Source: Moringa oleifera (lineage: Eukaryota; Streptophyta; Magnoliopsida; Brassicales; Moringaceae). Taken from it: a stretch of DNA of 64,000 nucleotides. A model generated the notes under the pieces. That model ran no database searches. It was given only the letters and a program-made list of their open reading frames with translations, and had not been told where the DNA came from. The translations under genes and the position numbers were made by a program. The DNA is taken from contig JAJFZO010000566.1 in assembly GCA_021397835.1 (NCBI GenBank), forward strand, positions 4,340,001 to 4,404,000, read 5' to 3'. Of the stretch, positions 22,850 to 34,879 are shown piece by piece (the stretch's first letter is position 1; each line of letters opens with the position of its first letter).

Positions 22850-23480
22850 TCTTGAATGTCTTTTTGTTTTTTTTTCTTTGTCTTGATGTGTCTTGATGTG
22901 CCTTGGTATGTCCTATAGCACTTTAATGTCCTTTTGATTCTTTTTTCTTTGTCTTGATATGCCTTGATGTGTCCTTTAGATTCCTTGTGTCATTTTGACT
23001 CTTTGATATGTCCTGATGTGTCTTTTGAATCTTTTTATCTTGGTGATGTGTCTTGATATGTTGTAAAATCTATAATCTTATCGGCTCAATTTTTCTTTTC
23101 CAAAAAAAAAAAATAGTGAGTGAAGGTCGTAAGATAGAGTCTTCTTTCGTGCTGGCATTTGCTGTTTACATCATTGATTTTATATTGGTATAGTCTTCAT
23201 CACTTGCTGTTATGTTGAATAATATATCTTCTGCTTCTAATATATCTTCATATCTTGAGACAGGTAGATTCATGCTTATCTGGTGATGTGTCATTTTGAT
23301 TCCTTGTGTCCTTGTGATGCCTTTTGCTTTTGTCATTTTCTTGGATGTGTCCCATGATGTGGCCTTTTGATTTTTTTTGTTTTGATGTGTTTTTTGATTG
23401 TTTTGATATATCTTTTGATGTGCTTATGGGTCCTTTGATGTGTCTTTGTGATTCCTTTTGCTTTTACCTATTTCTTTTGA
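22850..23480 (-). repeat. Caulimovirid intergenic tandem-like repeats (block C)
   Basis: The plus strand shows imperfect repeats of 'tgtcttgatgtg', 'gatgtgtcc' and 'cttttgattc'. These are the reverse complement of the block B repeats, with differences in copy number and order. Confidence 0.75.
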
Positions 23481-23484
23481 TGTG

Positions 23485-25030
23485 TTATTTTTTGTCTTGA
23501 TTGGTCTTTTGATCTTTTAATCCTTGAAGTCTGCTAGTTTTCTTTGATAAGTTCTCTTTTATTACCAATTTAGATTTTTTTTCCAAAAGAAAAAGTAGTG
23601 AGTGAAGGCTGAAAGATGGAGGTTGTCCACAAGAAAGGTTCCTTATTAGCCCTTTTAGACAGTGCCTTTCATTAATTGTAGCCTTTCTGTTATGAAGAGA
23701 GTCCTGAGAATAAGAGCTTGCACTAGTAGGGTGTGCCTCAGTCATATATAGAGGTTTTTTTTTAGACATCTTGTTCTTGCTTTGAATGTCTTCTATTTTT
23801 GTTTCTAAAATTTAAAAAGATCTTGTGACATTTAGCCTCCATACGGGTTAGATGACCCAATGCTTCCTGTTGGTGCTTTATTGTCTTCTTCATTTGAATC
23901 ACTTCCTAATCGAGACAGAGCTTCTTTGAGTTTTCTCCTATAATCTTTTTTGGATGTTGTTGGAGATACATCAATCTAAAGTTGATTCTCAGAGCAATAT
24001 GATGAAATTTGTATGAGTTAAGTAGTCTTATTAGGATTATCTATCAGTCATTTGAGAATAGCCAATGATTTGGCAAGTTCTGTCTTGAATGAATTCCACC
24101 AATTGATTTTTATTTGTCTTGCAAAGGTTTGGTTATAGGGGATAGGTAATTATTGTACTATAATGTAATCCCAAAAAAATATCAAAGGTATGAAAAAGAC
24201 ATTAATAAACATTAAAAACTTTATCTTTTCAGGAATATTTATACTTTTTGGAAATTTTTTAAAGTCTTGGTGAACTGGTAGTAAAAGTATTTCGAAAATA
24301 CTCTCCATAGAAAACCACCATTCTGAAAACTAATTTAGAAATAGCTTAGAGTAATTTCAATCAAAATGAAATCATGAATGATCAGTATTTTTAATTAAAA
24401 AAGCTTTGTGCATGCTTCCTTATAATCTTGATGATTATATGCTTGAGGTACAAATTTTTGGAAAAAGTGTTTTGAGATAAACAGATTTTGATTCCATTGT
24501 TGTTCTGTAATAATTTTTTTGATACGAAATTTTAAATAAGTAATTTTTGACGAATCAATTTTATCTTTAGTAAGAGTAATTTCATCATATTTAGTGTCTA
24601 CTAAAATAAACTCATAAAATTATTGAGTTTTGTGGAAATTGTCTGTAATATAATGAAAACTAAAAAGAAAGGTTCTTTTGACGAGACGTGGAATAGAAAT
24701 ATTTTCACTTTTTATTCTTGCAGGGATATCTGTGTAATTTATGGGTAGGAAGATATTCTTAAGGATGTAATGAGCATTTTGATTTTTGAGTTTTTGGCTA
24801 AAAAATCCAAATAAAATGGGTCTTTAAGAGTAAAGAATTATGGATTTATTAGATTTTACTAATTTTTCTATGTAAGTGGATTTTAAAGGAATAAAATAAG
24901 AAAAATGTTATGGGATCTTTTTTTTTCTTTGACTAGATTGGCCTATCTCAAAATTTATTAAGGCATAAGACTTAGAAGTATGGAGTAAAGGTTTTTGGCT
25001 TGGTGGTTTTTAGGAGTTTTGCTCTTTCGT
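23485..25030 (-). pseudogene. Caulimovirid second ORF remnant (block C)
   Basis: This is the inverted counterpart of 19856-21404. The best preserved part is the 94-codon piece at 23485-23769, Lys/Ser-rich and about as long as its partner at 21141-21404. The rest is broken by stops. Function is unknown even in intact relatives. Confidence 0.5.
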
Positions 25031-25039
25031 GTCAGAATT

Positions 25040-26300
25040 CTTATGTTAGAAAATTGGGGATAGAATTTCTATCTCTTTTGATAAGTTCAACAGTAAAATT
25101 AAAAACTGACAAAATGGCTTGCCATCTAGCAAATATTTGTTTAGAAACCAAATTTTGAACATCCTTTTGTAAAACTTCTTTAGCGGCTTCACAATCTATT
25201 TTAAAAGAAAAATTTTATTGTATAAATCATCTTGAAATTTGGAAATGCAAAATACTATTGCTAATTTTTTTTTATTGTGGAATAATTTTTTTGTGCTTGT
25301 GACCACATTTTCGAATAGTACCTTATTATTTGTTCTTAATTTTGTATTATTTGGATCAATGTTCCTCCGTAACCTAAATCAGATGCATTTGTTTGTACTA
25401 TTAATTTTGCTTTAGGTTTAGGAATTCCTAGACAAGGTAAGGTCTTTAATTTCTCTTTCAATATTTTGATTATTGCTATCATTTTAGTGGTCCATCCTGG
25501 AGGATTTTTTCTTAACCTACTAAATAATGGTTTGCTTACCTGTCTGAGGCAGGGAATAAAATCTGACACATAATTTAGGCATCATAAAAATCTTTGTAAT
25601 CGGGTCTTATCTTTTATTTCATTAGAAAATTTACTAGCAAATTCTATTACTCTAGTAATGGGAGTTATTGTTCCTTAGAATATCTCAAAGCCCAAAAATT
25701 TTATCCTTGTTTGTAATAACTTTATTTTCTTGGTTGATATAACTAAATTGTTATGTTTCATAATGTTTAGAAAACTTCTTAGGTGCTTAAAATGTTAATA
25801 TATTGATTCTGAGAATACCAATACATCATCTATATATACTATTGTAAAAGATCTTTTTGATGTGTATTAAATATATCATTCATAATATTTTGAAATTTTG
25901 ATGGAGCATTTTTCAATCCAAATGACATAACATTCCATTCATAATGATCAAAGGGTATATTGAAAGCAATTTTATATCTATCTTTTTTTTACTATTTGTA
26001 TTTCTCAATATCCTGTCTTTTTATCGAATTTTAAAAATATTGATGCATTATAAATTTTATTAATAAGATCTTTTTTGTTTAGAATAGGGTACTTAATCCA
26101 TTTCAAAGCTTTATTCAATAGCTTGTAATTAATTACTCATTTTAGTGTTCCTCTTTCTTTTTTTACATTTTTATATACATAAAATGCAAAATAACTCCAG
26201 AGAGATTTACTTGGCCTAATTAAATTCTTATCTAATAATTTAAAATTTTTTTTTGCAATATTCCAAAAGTTCTTTACTCATTTGAATAGGTCTTGCTTTA
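25040..26300 (-). pseudogene. Caulimovirid reverse transcriptase / RNase H remnant
   Basis: On minus, the polymerase catalytic block Tyr-Ile-Asp-Asp with VLVFS following lies around 25810-25845. A 77-codon open piece at 25336-25569 spans the connection and the start of RNase H, with PCLGIP and then ASDLGYGG. Where caulimovirid RNase H normally has Thr-Asp before Ala-Ser, this copy reads Thr-Asn, so a catalytic acidic residue appears lost. Downstream sequence to about 25040 is broken. The enzyme would copy pregenomic RNA to DNA; this copy cannot. Confidence 0.8.
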
Positions 26301-26596
26301 GTGAAAATTTGATTTAATAGAAATCATTTTCATAATTAGCCTAACTACATGTCCTTTTCGTTCCCAAAAAGCATTGGATAAATCGAAGCAAACTTTTTCT
26401 TGATATTTATTTTCTTCCTTTTGTTTTTGTATTTCTGATTTTTGTAATTGATCTTCTATTTTCTTATAATGTACTTCCTTCTAAAGATATCTTACTTGGG
26501 CATTTTGTTTGTTATCTTAAATTTCTTTTTGTAGCAGATTCGACTCCCTTTCTACTGACGAGGTGATAAACCTAAAAGTCATAATTTGTCCTAATC

Positions 26597-26977
26597 TTAA
26601 TGAATATACTCCTTTTGATCCACCAAAAAAGGGCATATTTGTGTTAAAAAAAAAACGATTTCTAGTATTAATCCTAGTTGGATATCTTTAACTAATATGA
26701 AATGAGTTTTTATGCAACATATTTTTGCTTTAGTAAGTTTATACTTTATTTGTAACTTGATACCATTACCTCTACATAAATTTTCAATTATTTTTTCATA
26801 GTATTGGGAGGGTATTAGTCCTTCTTGAATAGAATTCTGGTTTGCTTTTGAATTTATTAAAGCTATTGTACTAAGATGAAAATCATTATTTATTACTAAT
26901 GTTATATTAACGTACCATTTTTGTATTTGTATTTTATTCATCAAATCTTCCTTTCCCTTTTTTTTGTTTTCTTTCAT
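26597..26977 (-). pseudogene. Caulimovirid aspartic protease fragment
   Basis: A 126-codon open piece. Its middle part (ALINSKANQNSIQEGLIP) is the protease active-site region, but the usual Asp-Ser/Thr-Gly triad reads Asn-Ser-Lys, so it would be inactive. The C-terminal part (FILVKDI...LILEI) fits the second half of a retroviral-type protease. The Lys-rich N-terminus matches 17887-17960 in block A. It lies directly upstream of the reverse transcriptase remnant. Confidence 0.75.
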
Positions 26978-27351
26978 TGGATATCCTAATTTTTCCTTTT
27001 GTAATTGACTAATCTGTCGTTTAAGCCTATTGATTTTTGATTGAAGATCTTGAGTCCTAACTTTTTCAATTTTTTTGGTTGGAGTTAATGCTTTTTATGA
27101 ATTATGAGGTTTAACATTTTGTTTATCATTTGTTTGTAATATCATATTGATCATCTTGTAATTGCATACTCCTTTTTTATTCTTATGCTGTGTATTATTA
27201 TTATTTTTATTTTTTGTGGTCTCTTAGGGTTAATTGTCCTAAAAGGAGAGTTCTCCTTTTTGACAGATAATACACTGGTTTTCTTAAATTGTTCTTCTAA
27301 AGTTTTTATTTTTTCTAATATTATGTCATCATATTTTGTTAAGGTTGGTAG

Positions 27352-27684
27352 TTATTCTTTAAGAACATCACACATAGGTTTGTTGGGATTGATAAGCAAT
27401 TGTTCTAAATTGAAGGTTCCTACCTCCCATTTTTTTGGTGGATGTTGATCAGTTTCTTTTACCTTACCAACTTGTTTGGTTGTCATGCAATTTTGCTGAT
27501 ATATTGGTTGGTTAAGTTCATTGGGTGGGATTGTTATAACTAGATTGTCATGGGATTGTACTTGTGTGAAATGATGGTGTGTTTTAATTTTTTCTATACT
27601 TTTGGCTATATAATTTTTTTGTGCTGCCTCTTCTATTATGTTTACTTGGTTTCTAAAAGGATACTTTAAATTATTGTTTTGCAC
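27352..27684 (-). pseudogene. Caulimovirid polyprotein fragment upstream of protease
   Basis: A 110-codon open piece, with a nearly parallel 86-codon piece at 18414-18674 in block A. It is Asn/Gln/Lys-rich with no catalytic motif. By position it belongs to the polyprotein between movement/coat protein and protease, but I cannot assign the domain. Confidence 0.5.
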
Positions 27685-28435
27685 AAATTGTTCAAACCAT
27701 GTAAAAAATCTTATATTTTTTTAGTGCTATACTTATGTTCTTATAATATATTTCTCTAATTTGTTGCCTCCGTTCTTTTATATATGTCATCATGAACCAT
27801 TCTCATTTTTTTTTATTTTCTTCTAAATTAAAATCTATCTTTAATAATTCTTTATTTATACAAACTTAGTTATAATTTTTGATGCTTCATAGTTTTTTAT
27901 TCCTAAGTAGGATAGAGATGGATTACATACTCTTAGGGTTGTAAAATCCCATTTTATTCTTTTTTCTATTGGGTGCATTGTTTTCTTTGAATAATTTTGT
28001 ATAAGTATTGACCAATTTTATAAGCCTTGTTCTACTTCTGGTATACTATGGTAATGATAATTTTGTATAGGTAATGACCAATTTTGTAAGCCCTATTCTA
28101 CTTGTGGTAGACTATAGTAATGATTATGATCTTATTCAATGGTGGTATCATAATCTTCCACATATTCGAAATCAAAATGGACTTCTTTCATATTTTGTCT
28201 AAATTATTACTTTTTGAAACTTTTTCTCTTAAGTTTGTTCTAGATTTGCATAGAAATAGTCTCTTTGCCAAATTGAAAGTTTGGAGTAATTATAGTATCA
28301 AGACTTATCCTATCACATTAGAGAGACCACCACCGAGACCGCCTATCACCTTAGGCTGACCAACGGATTTCACAGGCTGACCAACATTAGTGCTTGGGAC
28401 TCATCATGACATTATCCTTCCTTTTACGGCCACTT

Positions 28436-28448
28436 GGCTCTAATACCA
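28436..28448 (-). other. Met-tRNA primer binding site, outer copy
   Basis: Minus strand reads TGGTATTAGAGCC, one base from the consensus. The surrounding 28366-28530 is homologous to 22310-22470, which defines the terminal redundancy of block C. Confidence 0.75.
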
Positions 28449-28530
28449 TTTCTTGTCCAGGTTACTAGTCTAGTTCTAGAGAGGAGCTAATTAACAGTAA
28501 TTTAAATCACTAAGGCAAATATGAATAATA

Positions 28531-29459
28531 ATAATAATAATAAGGCTAAGTTATAACCTCTAGAATAGTCCTTGGAGGGAAAAAAAAACAATCAGGAAGA
28601 TTTAAGATCAATAAAAAGGTAACATTTTTATCATGACTTACTTTTTATCTACAACTATGATAACTAATTGTTTTGGGGCTCAAAGGCCTAGAACCACAAA
28701 GATCTAAGGGTCTAATAAAGAGAAGGCCTAGGTACCCAAGGGATCAGAAGCAAACATGATTAGGTACTTTAAGTATAAGACCCTAAAGAGAAACAACATG
28801 TTAATAAACAAACACAGTTACGATTACATGGTTGTGAGTAAAAACTTCTAAGACCACAAATAAAGACGATTATGATCCTAAACAAAGATAGCCATAGCCA
28901 CAAAGTATGGCTATGACTACACACAACAAAGTTACATTGACTTAGAACTATGAGTCCATAAATGACTATAACCATAAAGAATCCTAAAGGTTATAATAAT
29001 GTTATGGCCTCTAAAACCTATAGGTCGAGAAGAAATTAAGCCAACAAAGCCCTAAAGGTTAAGTGTACAAAGTAAAACAAAATGGATAACAAGAGGAACC
29101 GATAGAAAGTCTAAGTACTCAAAGGTGGCCTAAGGAAGCTATATATTAAATGAGAAAGCATAGGTACACAAAGGGGCTTAAGGAAGCTACTAACATCAGA
29201 TCACATCAGCCTAATGACAAGCAACTTCAAATAAAAAATCCAAGGATTATTTGGAAAAACCAAGCTCTCATGGGGCTTGAATAACTTCAATATAAACAAA
29301 TACCTACATGACATTTATGACATTGACACTACCACGCAACTACTAAACCTAAACGGCATTGATATAAACAGATATCTATGAAACCTTACGACATTGATAC
29401 TACCAAATGGTTATAGAATACAACACCATTATCTTGCATTTTAGCGATAACATTTTGAG
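28531..29459. other. Spacer between caulimovirid and Copia-2
   Basis: This starts with AAT triplet repeats at about 28526-28543. No coding domain was seen. An imperfect 72-bp direct repeat beginning 'atataaaca' occurs at 29290 and 29362. It may include the undetected 5' LTR of the downstream Copia element, but no primer site was found. Confidence 0.45.
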
Positions 29460-29666
29460 ATAAGTATCTAAGGAGAAGAATATTGACTGGGAACAAACTC
29501 GAAAGTCATTGCATGACTCAAGAAAAGATTCTTTGATTACAAGATGGATGAAGAGTTTGATTGAGAAGATCAGTAATGAAGATCAAGCAATCATATTGCT
29601 AACTCATTACCACTAGCCTTTAACTAGTTAAGGGATACAATTAGATAAAACAAAGAGACTTTATCC

Positions 29667-29894
29667 ATGGAGGAGTTAAAGCTTATAATTAGGTTTAAAG
29701 ACCAAGAAATGAGGAGGGATAAGAAGGTTGGTTCTTCATCAAATGAAGCTTTATATGCCACAGAAAGAATTGGAAAAAGAGGCCAATCTTTTAACAAGAT
29801 TACTATAAAAGACAAATCCAAAAGCCTTGCAAGGTCTCAATCTAAAGGGCATGTGAGGAAATGTTTCTTTTGCAAGAAACTTGGCCAATATTAA
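29667..29894 (+). pseudogene. Copia-2 gag fragment
   Basis: A 75-codon piece ending in HVRKCFFCKKLGQY, the first half of the Copia gag zinc knuckle (C-x2-C-x4-H-x4-C). After this a frameshift follows (KSFCK). Ser/Arg/Lys-rich sequence before the knuckle is typical. An overlapping minus-strand open frame at 29624-29821 is a shadow. Confidence 0.7.
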
Positions 29895-29958
29895 GAGCTT
29901 TTGTAAAGAATTTAAGAAGAATTAAGTTGAGCAACCCTCTAAGGAAGCAGATGCAGTT

Positions 29959-30491
29959 ATGGTTGTAGATTCTTTTGGAAAAGAAGGTGATATGCTAGCT
30001 GTGATAAAATCCAAAGTCTCAAATGAATGGATTCTTGATTCTGTTGGCACCTATCACGTATGTCCTAAGGCTGAGTGGTTTCAAGAGTATGTGGAGGTGA
30101 ATGAAGGAAGGGATATCATGGGGAATGATCAATCGTATGAAGTTAAAGGTATTAGAACCATAACTTTTAAGCTAAAAGATGGAACCATTAAGATCTTGAA
30201 GGAAATGAGGCATATGTGCCTCAACTAAGGAGGAACTTGATTTCCTTTGACTCTTTGGATGATAAGGGCTACTCCTTTAAGACTGAGAGAAGCACCCTTA
30301 AAATCTTGAAAGGTTCCTTTGTGATCCTAAAAGGAATTCAAGAGCATGGCCTATACATTCTTAAAGGAAAGGTTATGACAGGAGAAGCAGTAGTAGTTAT
30401 TGAAGAACTTAGTGTAGCCCAACTCTGGCATATAAAGCTTAAGCATTGTAACGAAAAAGGGCTTCAAACGTCAATAATCAAGGGTTACTAG
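29959..30491 (+). pseudogene. Copia-2 protease and pre-integrase region
   Basis: Two overlapping open pieces (89 and 91 codons) carry the Copia protease start EWILDSVGTYHVCP, where the catalytic Asp-Ser remains but the usual Gly/Ala is Val, then MGNDQ. They continue into the pre-integrase block (LRRNLISFDSLDDKGYSF, then AQLWHIKLKHCNEKGLQ). The frame changes between them at 30216-30228, so the polyprotein is interrupted. Confidence 0.82.
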
Positions 30492-30559
30492 GCAAGGAAA
30501 AGTTTTCCATCTTGGTTTTTACGAGCAATGTGTGTTGGCCAAGCAATAGAGGTTGACGT

Positions 30560-31295
30560 TTGCTGTAGTTGGGGAGCATAACTCAGTTGAAATTATGGAT
30601 TATGTGCATTCGTATTTGTGGGGGGCAAAGGTAACTCTAGCCCATAGTGGATGCAAATATTTCCTCTCTGTTGTTAATGAATATTTCAAGAAAGGTATGA
30701 CTATATATGTTAAAAACAAAAAATGAATGCTTTGAAAGGTTTAAGAATAGAAAGTGTTGATGGAGAACGAAACTGGAAAAAAGCTTAAAGTCTTGAGAAC
30801 TAATAATGGCTTAGAGTTTTATAGCTCATCTTTTGATACTTATTGCAAGAAGTATGGGATTTTTGAGGCATATGATAATGAGGAAAACTCCATAATAGAA
30901 TGGAATTGCTAAAAGCATGAATAGAGCAATCATGGAAAGAATGAGATGTATGTTATTCACCTTTGGCCTTACCAAGGGATTTTTAGGGGAAGTAGCTACC
31001 ATAACTGTTTTATTTGATAAGTAAATGCCCTTTAATGACCATAAACTTAAAGACACCATAAGAAAAACTGACTAGGAAAGCCATCAATCTCGATCATTTA
31101 AGAATGTTTAGGTGTGTTGCCTTTACACATCAAAGAAAAGGAAAGCTTGATCCAAGGGTAGTAAAAGGAGTTTTTCTTAGCTATCCTAAAGGAATGAAGG
31201 GCTACAAGATCTGTATAAAGAAGGGAGAAGTCTATAAGACTTTAATTAGTAGAGATGTCACATTCCAAGAGACTTCTCTACCATATGCTCAATAA
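30560..31295 (+). pseudogene. Copia-2 integrase remnant
   Basis: Core fragments include YFLSVVNEYFKKG near 30659-30700 and a downstream piece at 31104-31295 reading FRCVAFTHQRKGKLDPR...GVFLSYP.GMKGYK, the conserved Copia block after integrase. Stops and shifts lie between. The minus open frame at 30826-31059 is a shadow. Confidence 0.75.
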
Positions 31296-31639
31296 GCAGG
31301 TACTACTGCTAGCAACGAGAACTCAGGAGATCATTAAAGTTGAGATGGAATCAAGAAGATCTCAAGTCTCTATTAGACAAGCCTTAGAATCAACTGGTTC
31401 AAGCTCACACAGAGAGTAGCAGCAAATTAACCATGTAAATGATGATCAACAAGAGTTGCAATGTGAGGATGACCATGATCAATTACGTCTATATTACTTG
31501 GTTTAAGATAGCGATAGGAAAATTGTTTAACCACCAAAGAAATTCTTAGGTGAGGAGTCTAGCATTAGCATGACTGAGGAAGAACTTATTGTTTATGCCC
31601 TTAACATAGCTAAACAAATCCAAAAGGATCAAGAGCCTA

Positions 31640-33100
31640 GAAACATCAAAGATACTATGTGTGGACAAAATGCTACCCATTAGTGGCATGTTATGAAGGA
31701 AGAGATGGTCTCCTTGGAAACAAATAAGATTGGGAGTTTATACAGAGGCCTATGAAGCAAAAAGTGGTGGCTTACAAGTGGATTTACAAGATCAAAGCAA
31801 TTAAAGTAGAAGATCTCCAAAGAGGTTCAAAGCCAAATTAGTAACTAATGGCTTCATTATGATTAAAAGAGTTTGATTATATTAAGATTTTCTCTGTTAT
31901 GGTTAAGTAGAAAACAATAAGGGTGATTCTTGCCAAAGTAACCTTAAAGGATTAGGAATTATAGCAGTTGGATGTCAAAACTGCTTTCCTACATGGAGAC
32001 TTACTGGAAACCATGTACAAGGACCAACCTGAAAGGTTTGAGGCAGAAGGCAAGTAAAACTAGGTTTGCCTTTTGAAAAAAAATCTTTGTATGGTCTCAA
32101 GTAATCCCCTAAGCAGTGGTATAGAAGGTTTGATACTTTTATTTTTAAGTCAAGGCTTCAAAAGAAGCTTATATGATGCATGCCTATATCACAAGAATGC
32201 TGGTTGCAAGGATACTGTCTTGTTGTTAATTTATGTTGATGATATACTTATAACAAGCCGTAGTTAATACCAAATTTGCATGATAAAGAATATGTTGAGT
32301 ATAGAGTTTGATATGAAGGACCTAGGGCCAGCCAAAGGAATCTTGGGGATGTAAATTCAGAGGGATAAAGTCAAGAGGTGGCTTAAGCTCTCTCACAAAA
32401 ACTATCTGTAAAAAGTGGCTGAAAAATTCTCTATGACCCAAGCCAAACTAGCCACCACACCCTTGGGACACACTTCAAGTTATGTGCCTATAGCTACCCA
32501 AATTTAGAAAAAGAAAAGAAGGAAATAAGCAGTATACGCTTTTGAATTATAATAAAGTCACTTATGTATGTTATGATCTACAGTAGGCTTGATTTATCCT
32601 ATGTAATCAGCCTTCTTAGTAGGTATATAGCCAATTCGGGTAAAGAATACTAGCAAGCAATGAACTGGTTGCTAAGATATGTCAATGGAATTAAGGGTCA
32701 TAGATTGATATACACCAAAGACGGACTCATCTAATAAGGACTTACTGGATATGTTGATGTTGATTTCATTGGTGATAGAGATAAAAAAAGCTCACTCTCA
32801 ACCTATGTTTTCATGCTCGATGGGTGCTGCATTAGTTGGAAGATACAATTTCAACAGATAGTAGCTCTCTCCATTATAGGCTGAGTATATAGCCATGACA
32901 GAAGGGTTGAAAGAAGGTGTATAGTTACTCGGACTATTGAAGGAGTTGAAGTTATATAGCTTGGGTTTGATGACGATTTCAGATAGTTAATCAACCATTC
33001 ATCTATGTAAAAACCCAGTATATCATGAAAAAACTAAGCATCCTCGTAATAAGTATCACTTCGTTCGAGAAAAAGTGAAAGAAGATTGCATAAGCTTAAG
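31640..33100 (+). pseudogene. Copia-2 reverse transcriptase / RNase H remnant
   Basis: Readable blocks are VVAYKWIYKIK near 31765, a LKTAFLHGDL-type block near 31980 with the catalytic Asp replaced (VKTAF), and LLIYVDDILI near 32225-32260 with the YVDD pair intact in the piece 32073-32267. The RNase H block begins YVDVDFIGDRDKKSS near 32750. Frames are disrupted in several places. Confidence 0.82.
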
Positions 33101-33596
33101 AAAATCTTAATTGAAGACAAACTCAGCAGATACGGCCATAAAGTGTGTTCCTCTTTCATAATTGCTCAAGTACTTGAAGATTTTGAGCATTAATGTAGGC
33201 TGAGAGAAAAAAGAAGGGATTGGCTTTGATTTGCTCCTAGCTGCTTGTTGGATCAAGGAGGAGTTTGTTCGAATTGATCCTTCAGGTAGTAAGAGCTGTA
33301 ATCCAAAAGCTAAAACCTCTCACTTTTGTTTCTTTCTAGTTTTTTCATGTTGTTAACGGTCATTTGCTAAGCTGGATATTGACCCCTCCATGTTCTTTAC
33401 TGAAGCATCCATGTGACTTATTAGTTAATCATGTAAATGATCATCTAAAGGCAAGAAGATGTTGCCTATACAAAACCTAGTAGTGAACTTTTATAAGTTG
33501 AGTGATTTTTTTCAAGCCAAATGGGAGATTCGAAAGAAACAATCCTTGAAAGTTTTTTTATTATACTTGATAAAGTGATAAAAAAAGAAGAGATTG

Positions 33597-33620
33597 ATAT
33601 ATATATATATATATATATAT
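33597..33620. repeat. (AT)12 microsatellite
   Basis: Twenty-four bases of perfect AT alternation in an AT-rich spacer between Copia-2 and the MULE. Confidence 0.95.
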
Positions 33621-34879
33621 TTATTTATTGTTTATTGGCCAATTTAATTGATAGAAAAAGGGTGCAAGAAGGTGGTGCTATAAGTTGAATATCAAGAATG
33701 GATAATTGTTAACATATATAATTTGAAAATTCAAGGAAGGAGGATAACCTATTAGATAGCTTTCATAATAAGCTTAATTTTATAGCCTTTGACCGATCAA
33801 TCGCCGAAGAGAACGATGTAGATCTGATCGCGAAGAGAGTAATTACAAAACCCATCCAAAAGCTCACCTCACACCCCTCTCCTGTCACACAATCTATGTC
33901 AATTGTATTTTCCCCCCTTCTTGAATCTTCCTTCTCTCCATAATAAAAAGGGATTTTTTTTTAGGCGTTCGTACATTTGATATTATAAAAATAACCTACA
34001 TTACTAATTCATGTTTTTTTAGCACTTTTTGAATAGTTTTGAACCGAATTACCCTTAATGAAAGTGGGCAATTACATTTCTACCCACTGAAGAGAATAGC
34101 AAAAGTCAAACATAACGTTTTTCCCCCCTTCTCTCATAGTGTCTTCGTCTTTGTTCATGCCTCTTGCAATCTCTCTCACTGGGTTTAAATGATTTTGTAT
34201 TTGTTTTTATAAATTGATTATCCAAAAATATCGAAGAACTATCGAAGATATTAAAAATTTGCAAAGATATGTTTTAAAATAATTATTTTGGCATGAAGTG
34301 TAGATTTTTTGCATTTTAGATACCCATGGACCAAATCTTCTTACGACATCTAATTCTTCACTTTTTATTTCATGTTTAACTTTGTTTTTGTATATGGAAG
34401 CTTGATTAAATGCTTTTGTTGTGTTTTAAATGATTTAAGTTGTTGATTTATGAATCTCTAATGACTGGGTATATTGGTATGTATTATTTTTATTTTTCTT
34501 TTAATACTTTGAAGCTGATTAATTTTTTTGAGAACATTAATGTGCGTGAACTGCATTTTACTCTTTAATTTATGGTGCTTGAGCTTAAATTCTGTAAATG
34601 TTGCTAACTTGGGTTTAAGTTATAAGAATCTTAACGTGTTATTAAAAATCATAATAACTTTTAGGAAATCGTTTCTTCTTTCATAAATTCGTGCCTATAC
34701 TTTTTTTAGTATCGTGTTTTTCATTTCGTGACAACATGTCAAGTTTCGTATTAAGTTTTATATTTTCATATCAACATTTTAAGTTTTTATGTTTATTTTT
34801 TTTAATTTTGTATCAACATTTTATAAATCGTTAATACATTCATCCACTATTTATTTTTTTTACAAATGGATATTACTAA

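Larger units (their letters stand above)
22310..28530 (-). mobile_element. Endogenous caulimovirid block C: near unit-length copy with two primer sites
   Basis: Read on minus from 28530 to 22310, this holds a leader with Met-tRNA primer site (28448-28436), polyprotein remnants (27684-26597), reverse transcriptase/RNase H (about 26300-25040), a second ORF remnant (25030-23485), intergenic repeats, a promoter TATA (22812-22806), then a second leader with primer site (22399-22387). The two leaders are about 6.05 kb apart and homologous, so the block is slightly more than one circular unit. Expected movement and coat protein regions are largely missing, because the interval from leader to protease is only about 1.4 kb. 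Frames are broken throughout. Confidence 0.8.
29460..33200 (+). mobile_element. Ty1/Copia retrotransposon remnant (Copia-2)
   Basis: Domain order on plus: gag with zinc knuckle start (29667-29894), protease (29959-30228), pre-integrase (30216-30491), integrase (about 30560-31295), reverse transcriptase (about 31640-32400) and RNase H (about 32720-33100). Open segments are longer than in Copia-1, so decay is less advanced. Integrase and reverse transcriptase still carry many stops. LTRs were not identified. It cannot be autonomous. Confidence 0.88.

Noticed and set aside
28120..28359. 79-codon plus-strand open frame at the outer edge of the caulimovirid unit
   Set aside because: Contains WW-rich and Pro-rich pieces that caught my eye, but it is on the opposite strand to the viral genes, sits between viral leader and polyprotein remnants, and matches no domain I can name.
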